Source of the DNA: Candidatus Omnitrophota bacterium
GTDB taxonomy: Bacteria > Omnitrophota > Gorgyraeia > Gygaellales > Profunditerraquicolaceae
Reading direction: 5' to 3'
NCBI GenBank assembly: GCA_018814745.1
Contig: JAHIZC010000190.1
Location: forward strand, 1-6,831
DNA length: 6,831 nucleotides
The stretch's first letter is position 1; every line of letters starts with the position of its first letter. Positions 1 through 5,344 of the stretch are shown here, piece by piece. A program made the translations under genes and the position numbers. The notes beneath the pieces are model-generated. The model did no database searches. It was not told the origin of the DNA and saw nothing but the letters and a program-made list of their open reading frames with translations.

Positions 1-2
1 AT

Positions 3-122
3 CAAGCTAGGCATCTGCTTTCGGGTTTTAAGAGTGTTGTAATAAATAATATTTCCCGCGGCGATAATCGCGGAGCTGATAAGTTGGCGACTAAAGCGGT
101 TAAAGGACAACTTAGAAAATAG
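3..122 (+). CDS. RNase HI-family protein, C-terminal end only
   Basis: An open frame enters from the left edge and ends at TAG 120-122, giving 39 residues. The stretch INNISRGDN followed by RGADKLATKAV matches the C-terminal signature of the RNase HI / reverse-transcriptase-like family, usually of the form HVPRExN...ADxLA. These enzymes cut the RNA strand of RNA:DNA hybrids. The Asp in GADKLA (visible residue 26) corresponds to the fourth metal-binding Asp of the family (E. coli D134). The catalytic-loop His that usually starts the HVPRE motif appears as Asn (visible residue 16), and the Pro as Ser, so activity could be altered. The start and the other three acidic residues are outside the window. 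The call rests on a short motif in an otherwise unassigned frame; the family is likely, exact function less so. Confidence 0.72.
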   Translation, partial: QARHLLSGFKSVVINNISRGDNRGADKLATKAVKGQLRK

Positions 123-224
123 TTCTTTGGCACATTCGGCGGAGGCGGACAAAGAATTATAGTCCGCTCTCAGTGCCAATACTGAGTATATGCATAATTA
201 AGTTATCGGATACGAATGTATTGG
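123..224 (+). other. Intergenic leader with competing inverted repeats before rnpB
   Basis: No coding frame is credible here. Five perfect inverted repeats are visible: 123-129/150-156 (TTCTTTG/CAAAGAA), 127-133/173-179 (TTGGCAC/GTGCCAA), 145-150/162-167 (GCGGAC/GTCCGC), 169-174/181-186 (CTCAGT/ACTGAG) and 174-181/219-226 (TGCCAATA/TATTGGCA). Several exclude each other: segment 173-181 can pair upstream, downstream, or sit in the loop of the 169-186 hairpin. No T-run follows any stem, so none is a standard intrinsic terminator. A weak -10-like CATAAT lies at 193-198 without a recognisable -35, so the rnpB promoter is not established. Role unknown. Confidence 0.4.
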
Positions 225-683
225 CAGGATAGGTAGAAGGTGGTTGCCCCTCATACGGGGGGAGGAAAGTCCGGGCTCCGGAGGATAGCGTAGTGGGTAA
301 TGCCCATCCCCCACACCCAGTTAGCTGGGTGTGGGGCGGATAATCCTTCGGCATAGACTCGAAAGAGCCGATGCCTCGGGATCCCGAGCGGCAAGCTTGT
401 AAAAAAGTGAGACGCGAGGGAGAGCCACAGAGACGAGTCTCTCCGCCAGAGGCGGAGAGGGTGAAACGAGGTAATCTCTACGCGGAGCAAGGTCAAATAG
501 TCCCGTCCATCTTGCTATATAGCAAGATAAGAGTTATCCGCTCGAAAGCCTCAAGAGTTTTTTGAGGATGGACGGGAGGGTTGACTGCAAAAGACACCAG
601 AGCAATCAGGTGGATTAGAGAAATGATCACTAAGATGCGGATAATCGCATCAAAACAGAACCCGGCTTATTTTACCTATCCTG
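225..683 (+). ncRNA. rnpB: RNase P RNA (bacterial, type A-like with type B-like features)
   Basis: This is the catalytic RNA of RNase P, which matures tRNA 5' ends. Ends were set by an 11-bp perfect P1 (225-235/673-683). Other helices I can pair: P2 240-245/625-630; P3 247-250/257-260; P4 267-275/661-668 with the bulged U at 270; P5 275-279/484-488; P6 283-287/535-539; P7 288-293/478-483; P8 294-297/303-306; P9 309-320/325-336; P12 439-447/451-459; P15 492-496/581-585 with a GGU at 579-581 for tRNA CCA binding; P16 502-510/568-576; short P17 531-533/541-543; P18 595-612 with GCAA loop; P19 634-639/646-651. Conserved blocks GAGGAAAGTCCGGGCT (263-278), ACAGAGA, AGGGTGAAA, GCAAGG.CAAATAG and ACAGAACCCGGCTTA are present. 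At about 459 nt it exceeds E. coli's 377. P13/P14 are missing and about 90 nt are inserted after P9. No terminator follows. Confidence 0.96.
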
Positions 684-703
684 TTTTATTACAATAATAA
701 TCA

Positions 704-710
704 GAGGAGG
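704..710 (+). promoter_or_regulatory. Ribosome binding site of yebC
   Basis: GAGGAGG lies 7 nt before the ATG at 718, a strong Shine-Dalgarno match that supports this start. It sits in the 34-nt AT-rich spacer after rnpB. The same spacer holds a -10-like TACAAT (690-695) with no good -35, so an independent yebC promoter is possible but unsupported. Confidence 0.8.
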
Positions 711-717
711 AGAGGAA

Positions 718-1470
718 ATGTCAGGTCATTCGAAATGGAAAACAAATAAATCAAGAAAGAACGCAGCCGACGCAAAAAAAGGAGCGGTCTATACGAAACT
801 GATCAAGGAGATTACGGTTGCTGCCCGCGAAGGCGGGGGTAATTCAGATACCAATTCCAGATTGCGTGCGGTGGTAGCTAAGGCAAAAGAGGCGAATATG
901 CCCTCTGATAATGTCAAGACAGCGATCAAGCGCGGAACCGGGGAGTTGCCGGGTATTACTTACGAGAATGTTGCCTATGAAGCCTACGGCCCTGCGGGTG
1001 TGGCAATTTTTATCGAGGCTTTAACCGATAATAAGAACCGTACTACCGCAGAACTGCGTAATATTATGTCTAAAAAAGGCGGTAATATGGCCGGCAGCGG
1101 TTCTGTGAGCTGGATGTTTACTAAAAAAGGATATCTCTTGATTGATAAGGGCCAGATCGGAGAAGAGGAGCTGATGTCGATCGTTTTAGATGCTGGAGCA
1201 GAAGATTTTAAATCCGATGAAAAAAATTACGAGATCATTACTGCAATCGGAGATTTTGAGAAGGTAAAAGAGGCTGTTCAAGAGAAGAATATAACATGCC
1301 AGACTGCGGAAGTGACGATGATCCCTTCTTCCTCGATTAAAGTTATGGCAAATAATGCCAAACAGCTTTTAGGGCTGATTGAGGCACTAGAAGAGCATGA
1401 TGACGTACAGCAGGTCTACGCAAACTTTGATATACCAGATGAGATCTTGGAGCAGGTAGCTTCAGAATAA
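718..1470 (+). CDS. yebC: YebC/PmpR/TACO1-family protein
   Basis: This 250-residue cytoplasmic protein has the usual length of the YebC family. It opens with the hallmark MSGHSKW and the region KNAADAKKGAVYTKLIKEI. Further family motifs follow: NSRLRAVVAKAKEANMPSDNV (residues 46-66), IKRGTGE, YEAYGPAGVAIFIEALTDNKNRT (87-109) and the GGNMAGSGSVSWMF turn (121-134) starting the second domain. Members have been described as DNA-binding transcriptional regulators (PmpR) and as translation factors that help ribosomes through difficult sequences (TACO1-like); which applies here cannot be told from sequence. The start is supported by a strong RBS at 704-710. Its stop codon abuts the ATG of ruvC with no spacer, a common neighbourhood for yebC in bacteria. 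Nothing is truncated or missing. Confidence 0.96.
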   Translation: MSGHSKWKTNKSRKNAADAKKGAVYTKLIKEITVAAREGGGNSDTNSRLRAVVAKAKEANMPSDNVKTAIKRGTGELPGITYENVAYEAYGPAGVAIFIEALTDNKNRTTAELRNIMSKKGGNMAGSGSVSWMFTKKGYLLIDKGQIGEEELMSIVLDAGAEDFKSDEKNYEIITAIGDFEKVKEAVQEKNITCQTAEVTMIPSSSIKVMANNAKQLLGLIEALEEHDDVQQVYANFDIPDEILEQVASE

Positions 1471-1959
1471 ATGAAAATGCGGATATTAGGGATTGATCCT
1501 GCTTTAACGGTTACAGGTTATGGGGTTATCGAAACAAATAGGAATTCAATCAACTTGTTAGAAGCGGGCATAGTTACCACTACCGCCGGTGAAATACTGA
1601 CTAAAAGATTAAACAGGATTTATAAGGCAGTAAGCAAGCTGATATCTGATACTGATCCGGATGTGATGATATTAGAAAAATTGTATGCGCATTATCGGCA
1701 TCCGATGACCGCATTTATTTTGGGTCAGGCGCGGGGAGTAATTTGCCTTGCCTGTGCCAGAGAGGATATTCCTCTGGTCGAATATGCTGCTACAAGGGTA
1801 AAAAAAGCAATTGTAGGTAAAGGCCATGCCTCTAAGTATCAAGTGCAGAGGATGGTGGCTAGCACGATCGGACTAACTAAACTGCCAAAATATACCGATG
1901 TCACTGATGCCTTGGCATTAGCTATCGCGCACAGTTACATCATCAAAGCTAAAATATGA
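1471..1959 (+). CDS. ruvC: Holliday junction endonuclease RuvC
   Basis: RuvC is the dimeric, metal-dependent nuclease that cuts four-way DNA junctions during recombination and repair. The 162-residue length is close to the family norm. All four catalytic acids are present at the right spacing: D9 in LGIDPA, E69 in MILEK, and D143 and D146 in TDVTDALA (E. coli D7, E66, D138, D141). Lys111 and Lys122 match the junction-binding lysines of the VK..VVG and SAEKSQVQ segments. The loop after the catalytic Glu differs: instead of the usual VF.AKN..SALKLGQARG it reads LYAHYRHPMTAFILGQARG, one residue longer, with Tyr72 where E. coli has Phe69. The ATG directly follows the yebC stop; an in-frame ATG at 1477 is an alternative start. 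The stop overlaps the ruvA start by 4 nt (ATGA), which suggests translational coupling. Confidence 0.94.
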   Translation: MKMRILGIDPALTVTGYGVIETNRNSINLLEAGIVTTTAGEILTKRLNRIYKAVSKLISDTDPDVMILEKLYAHYRHPMTAFILGQARGVICLACAREDIPLVEYAATRVKKAIVGKGHASKYQVQRMVASTIGLTKLPKYTDVTDALALAIAHSYIIKAKI

Positions 1960-2582
1960 TCTCAAGGATTACAGGTAAAATAATCGAGAGAAATTCAAAC
2001 TATCTGGTTTTGGATATAGGGAATATTTGTTACGAAGTTTTAATCCCTCCAACCGTTATGCAGCGTTTGGATGAAAATATTAATAAGAATGATCTGATTA
2101 GCTTGATCACCTATCATTATTATCAGGTTGAACCTTCAAAGAGTGTGCCGGTGTTAATCGGTTTTCTCAACGCTGTAGAAAGGGATTTTTTTGAGGTATT
2201 TATCACGGTTTCCGGCATCGGGCCCCGGGCGGCAGTTAAGGCACTGAATAAGCCTATATCTGAGATCGCTAAAGCAATCGATGATCAGGATGTCAGTTTT
2301 TTAAAATCTCTGCCTGGTATCGGAGAGCAAAGAGCAAGAGAGATAGTAGCTAAGCTGCAAAATAAAGTCGGTAAGTTTGGCCTTATCCAGGATGCCGGGC
2401 GAAGAAAGTTAGACTCAAAGAGAAGCGATATAGCCCAAGAGGCATTAAGCGTATTGATGCAGTTAGAATATAAGAAGTCCGAGGCCTCGGTAATGATCAA
2501 GAAAGCCTTGGAGTCATTTCCTGGTGTAGAGACTACAGAAGCTCTATTAAATGTTGTTTACAAGCAGAAGAAAGTAGGCTAA
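1956..2582 (+). CDS. ruvA: Holliday junction branch migration protein RuvA
   Basis: RuvA forms tetramers that hold the Holliday junction in a square plane and recruit the RuvB motor. Three domains are visible in 208 residues: an OB-fold domain (about 1-68, opening MISRITGKI and ending near VLIGF), a domain with two helix-hairpin-helix motifs (VSGIGPRAAVKAL, 85-97, and LPGIGEQRAREIVAKL, 119-134), and a C-terminal RuvB-binding domain (about 158-205, SDIAQEALSVLMQLEYKKSEA...). The acidic-pin loop is atypical: E. coli has RED (E55, D56) closely before YGF, whereas here the loop is VEPSKSVPVLIGF, about three residues longer with one acid (E59). ruvB does not follow; scpB starts 4 nt downstream. 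The ATGA overlap with ruvC fixes the start. Confidence 0.94.
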   Translation: MISRITGKIIERNSNYLVLDIGNICYEVLIPPTVMQRLDENINKNDLISLITYHYYQVEPSKSVPVLIGFLNAVERDFFEVFITVSGIGPRAAVKALNKPISEIAKAIDDQDVSFLKSLPGIGEQRAREIVAKLQNKVGKFGLIQDAGRRKLDSKRSDIAQEALSVLMQLEYKKSEASVMIKKALESFPGVETTEALLNVVYKQKKVG

Positions 2583-2586
2583 AGAT

Positions 2587-3201
2587 ATGGCAGAAGATAA
2601 CGCTAAATCCGTAATCGAAGCATTGCTTTTTGTCAGTGAAAAACCTCTGACCCTGGAACAGATCCGGATTGCTTTAAATGATCTGCCGACAACCGAGATC
2701 CGCAAAAAAATCGAAGAGCTAAAATCTGAATACGTTCAGTTGCATCGCGGAGTGCGCATTGCTGAGGTCGCAGGCGGTTTCCGCATGGAGACCTCGACTG
2801 ATTATGCCCCATTTTTAAAGAAATTTTTTAAACGGCATAACACCGAAAAGCTTTCAAAACCGGCTCTGGAGACACTGGCGATTATCGCCTATAAGCAGCC
2901 GGTGACAAAATTGGAGATTGAATTCTTGAGAAATGTCAATGTAGACGGGGTGATGAAAAATCTCGTGGATAAATCCCTGATACGCATTAGCGGGAGGAAG
3001 AAGGCACCCGGCTCTCCTTATGTTTTTGGTACCACCAGGCAATTTCTGGAATACTTCGGATTAAATTCATTAGAAGAGCTGCCTAAAGTGGAAGATTTTA
3101 AAACTTTAGCAGAGGGAAAAAATATTGAAAACTCGGAGTCAGAAAACCGAGAATTAACGGAGGTATCAAATGAACCTGAAAACCCTACGCAAGAAAATTG
3201 A
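2587..3201 (+). CDS. scpB: Segregation and condensation protein ScpB
   Basis: ScpB binds the kleisin ScpA in the SMC-ScpAB condensin that organises and segregates chromosomes. The 204-residue protein has two winged-helix domains: the first about residues 5-80 (SVIEALLFVSEKPLTLEQI and the GGFRMET wing), the second about 85-165 with the family signature KLSKPALETLAIIAYKQPVT (88-107), NVDGVMKNLVDKSLI (118-132), GRKKAPGSPYVFGTT (136-150) and FLEYFGLNSLEELP (153-166). After about residue 170 comes an acidic, polar tail, likely disordered. That tail overlaps the pheA start by 32 nt in another frame and carries the pheA ribosome binding site. scpA is not in the window. The start is an ATG 4 nt after the ruvA stop with only a weak Shine-Dalgarno, consistent with coupling to ruvA translation. 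Confidence 0.94.
   Translation: MAEDNAKSVIEALLFVSEKPLTLEQIRIALNDLPTTEIRKKIEELKSEYVQLHRGVRIAEVAGGFRMETSTDYAPFLKKFFKRHNTEKLSKPALETLAIIAYKQPVTKLEIEFLRNVNVDGVMKNLVDKSLIRISGRKKAPGSPYVFGTTRQFLEYFGLNSLEELPKVEDFKTLAEGKNIENSESENRELTEVSNEPENPTQEN
3159..3164 (+). promoter_or_regulatory. Ribosome binding site of pheA inside scpB
   Basis: GGAGGT lies 5 nt before the ATG at 3170. It supports the start that overlaps the 3' end of scpB, rather than a later in-frame start. Confidence 0.75.
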
Positions 3202-4231
3202 TATTCTTGACAAGAAAATAATCAATCTGCTTAATCTGCGTGCTCAGACTACAGTGAATATTGCTAAGGTAAAGAATAAAAGCGGAGCAAGTATTTATTC
3301 TCCCGGCCGTGAAAGAGCGGTTTTAAAGAAGATCAGCGATATCAATAAGGGGCCATTGAATAAAAAGGGGCTGGAATCGATCTACCGTGAAGTGATGTCT
3401 GCCAGCCTTGCCTTAGAGAAACCCTTAAAGATAGCTTTCTTAGGGCCTGAGGCTACGTTCACTCATTTAGCTGCCTTAAAACGGTTTGGTTCGCAGATAG
3501 AATATGTTGCTTGTAATAACATTAGCGATGTCTTTCTAGAGGTAGAAAGAAACGCCGCAGATTATGGGGTAGTCCCGATTGAGAATTCCATCGAGGGAGC
3601 CGTGAGTCATACCTTGGATATGTTTGTCGATTCAGACCTGAAGATCTGCGCTCAGATAATTCTCGATGTCTCTCATAACCTAATGGCGAATTGCCCTAAG
3701 AGTAAGATCAAGAGGATATATTCTAATCCTCAAGTCTTCGGACAGTGTCAGATCTGGCTTCAGGCCAACTTGCCTTATGCTGAAAAAATAGAAGTATCCA
3801 GCACTACACGTGCCGCGCAATTAGCGAATAAAGAGAAGAATAGTGCTGCTATCGCTTCATTATTGGCTGCTAAGGTTTATAAATTAAATGTAATCGCCGC
3901 TGATATTGAAGATTCCCCGTATAATATTACGAGGTTTCTTGTGATCGGCAGGACAGAAGTCGAGCAGACGGGCGATGATCGAACCTCGATTTTATTTTCT
4001 ATTAAGGATAAAGTAGGAGCGCTATATGATATGCTCTCCGCTTTCAAAAATTATAAAATCAATCTTACTAAGATAGAATCTAGGCCTTCAAAAAAGAAGG
4101 CCTGGGATTATTACTTCTTTGTCGATCTAGAAGGGCATCATCAAAACCCGGGAATCAAAAAGGCGTTGAAAGTGCTTGAGCATAAATGTAAGTTCTTGAA
4201 GGTATTAGGATCCTATCCTATCGGAGAGTGA
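3170..4231 (+). CDS. pheA: Bifunctional chorismate mutase / prephenate dehydratase (P-protein)
   Basis: This enzyme turns chorismate into prephenate and then phenylpyruvate, the precursor of phenylalanine. Three parts are visible in 353 residues. An AroQ-type chorismate mutase spans about 1-85, with R7, R24, K35, R47 and E48 matching E. coli R11, R28, K39, R51 and E52, and S79/E83 in the SxxxE position of S84/Q88. The prephenate dehydratase domain covers about 86-262 with FLGPEATFTH (90-99), VVPIENSIEGAVSHTLDM (134-151) and the catalytic NITRF (252-256). A C-terminal ACT domain (about 270-350) has GAL (283-285) and ESRP (303-306), the phenylalanine-binding motifs, so feedback inhibition by phenylalanine is expected. 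The mutase position equal to E. coli D48 is Ser44. pheA overlaps scpB by 32 nt and ends 7 nt before hisC. Confidence 0.95.
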   Translation: MNLKTLRKKIDILDKKIINLLNLRAQTTVNIAKVKNKSGASIYSPGRERAVLKKISDINKGPLNKKGLESIYREVMSASLALEKPLKIAFLGPEATFTHLAALKRFGSQIEYVACNNISDVFLEVERNAADYGVVPIENSIEGAVSHTLDMFVDSDLKICAQIILDVSHNLMANCPKSKIKRIYSNPQVFGQCQIWLQANLPYAEKIEVSSTTRAAQLANKEKNSAAIASLLAAKVYKLNVIAADIEDSPYNITRFLVIGRTEVEQTGDDRTSILFSIKDKVGALYDMLSAFKNYKINLTKIESRPSKKKAWDYYFFVDLEGHHQNPGIKKALKVLEHKCKFLKVLGSYPIGE

Positions 4232-4238
4232 TTCACTG

Positions 4239-5321
4239 ATGAAAGAAATCACCAGAAAAAATATATTGAATATAAAGCCCTATGTGGCTGGCAGGCCAAT
4301 AGAAGAAATAAAGAGGCAGCTGCGCCTTAAAAAAGTAATTAAGCTTGCTTCCAACGAGAACCCTCTTGGTTCATCAGCTAAGGCAAGGATCGCAATTATA
4401 AAGGGCCTTAAATCAATCAATCGCTATCCTGATTCAGACGGGTTTTATCTAAAGAGAAAATTAGCCGGCCGGCTGTGGGTAAAACCAGAGAATATTATAT
4501 TGGGTAATGGTTCGGATGAACTGATCGAGATCATTATTAAAACTTTTGTCGAGGAGGATGAAAATGTAGTCACCGCTGATGTTACTTTCTTGGAGTATGA
4601 GATCATCGCTAAGACCATCGGCAGGAAGGTAAAGAAAATACCTTTAAAATACTTTAAGTATGATTTAGAGGCGATCAGAAGAAATATTGATAAAAAAACA
4701 AAGGTAATTTTTATCGCCAACCCTAATAATCCGACCGGTACCTACGTCACAAAGTACGAGCTTGAAGATTTTATCAAGGATCTTCCAGCTGATCTAGTGT
4801 TAGTGCTTGATGAGGCATATGATGCTTTTATTGATGTTAATGATTTTCCGAATAGCCTAAAATACATAAAAAACAAAAATGTCATAATCTTAAAAACTTT
4901 CTCTAAGAGCTATGGCCTTGCGGGATTAAGGGTCGGTTACGCTATAGCCAATCAGGAGATAATCTCTTCTATGGAGAAGGCCAGGCAGCCCTTTAATGTA
5001 AATTCATTAGCCCAAATAGGGGCAATAGCAGCTTTAGATGATAAAAAATTTTTACAAAGATCAAGAAAGTTAATTTTGCAGGGGAAGCGGTATTTATACG
5101 CTGCGTTTAGAAAATTAGGGTTAATCTATCTGCCCAGCGTTTCTAATTTTATTTTGATTGATGTCGGCCGAGAAGGAGTGAGCGTATTTAATGATATGTT
5201 AAAGTCAGGAGTGATTGTTAGGGATATGGAGCAATACGGACTGAAGAATTATATCCGCGTAACCGTCGGGAAACGAAAAGAAAACGAGAGATTCATTAAG
5301 GTGCTAAAAAAGGTATTGTAA
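4239..5321 (+). CDS. hisC: Histidinol-phosphate aminotransferase family (HisC), likely also aromatic aminotransferase
   Basis: This is a PLP-dependent class I/II aminotransferase of 360 residues, the usual HisC length. Visible features: KLASNENPLG (35-44) near the N terminus, NRYPD (61-65), GNGSDELIEIII (89-100), NPNNPTG (161-167, cofactor-contacting Asn164), LDEAY (190-194, Asp191 pairs with the PLP nitrogen), TFSKSYGLAGLRVGY (220-234) with the PLP Schiff-base lysine K223 and phosphate-binding R231, and YIRVTVG (338-344) with the substrate carboxylate arginine R340. HisC converts imidazole-acetol phosphate to histidinol phosphate. No other his gene is present; its place between pheA and aroF suggests it may transaminate phenylpyruvate and 4-hydroxyphenylpyruvate, as proposed for HisC in the B. 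subtilis aromatic supraoperon. The family call is firm; substrate choice is inference. CobD-like decarboxylase is less likely. Confidence 0.9.
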   Translation: MKEITRKNILNIKPYVAGRPIEEIKRQLRLKKVIKLASNENPLGSSAKARIAIIKGLKSINRYPDSDGFYLKRKLAGRLWVKPENIILGNGSDELIEIIIKTFVEEDENVVTADVTFLEYEIIAKTIGRKVKKIPLKYFKYDLEAIRRNIDKKTKVIFIANPNNPTGTYVTKYELEDFIKDLPADLVLVLDEAYDAFIDVNDFPNSLKYIKNKNVIILKTFSKSYGLAGLRVGYAIANQEIISSMEKARQPFNVNSLAQIGAIAALDDKKFLQRSRKLILQGKRYLYAAFRKLGLIYLPSVSNFILIDVGREGVSVFNDMLKSGVIVRDMEQYGLKNYIRVTVGKRKENERFIKVLKKVL

Positions 5322-5334
5322 TTTAAAGATTATT

Positions 5335-5339
5335 GGAGG
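5335..5339 (+). promoter_or_regulatory. Ribosome binding site that sets the aroF start
   Basis: GGAGG sits 5 nt before ATG 5345. A longer frame using TTG 5333 would begin within one or two bases of this site, so the ATG is the better start. Confidence 0.8.
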
Positions 5340-5344
5340 CCTTT

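Noticed and set aside
169..200. Hairpin 169-186 as an intrinsic terminator of the RNase HI-like gene
   Set aside because: The stem is only 6 bp and is followed by a mixed AT sequence, not a T-run.
157..496. Open frames on the - strand (157-354 and 251-496) and on the + strand (371-565)
   Set aside because: They lie wholly or mostly inside the RNase P RNA, where structure and conserved blocks explain the sequence; their translations have no recognisable family features.
337..541. Eight-base complementarity GCGGATAA (336-343) with TTATCCGC (534-541) as a long-range helix in rnpB
   Set aside because: It competes with P9 at 336 and with the better-placed P6 pairing 283-287/535-539, which sits exactly between P5 and P7 as in type A RNAs.
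2285..2500. Minus-strand open frame inside ruvA (likewise 2854-3042 in scpB, 4445-4720 in hisC and 6079-6339 in aroF)
   Set aside because: Each is a shadow of a well-conserved + strand gene, without an RBS or family motifs of its own.
5333..5344. Upstream TTG start for aroF adding four residues (MEAF)
   Set aside because: The TTG overlaps the Shine-Dalgarno GGAGG that is well placed for ATG 5345, and family members begin with MIIV.
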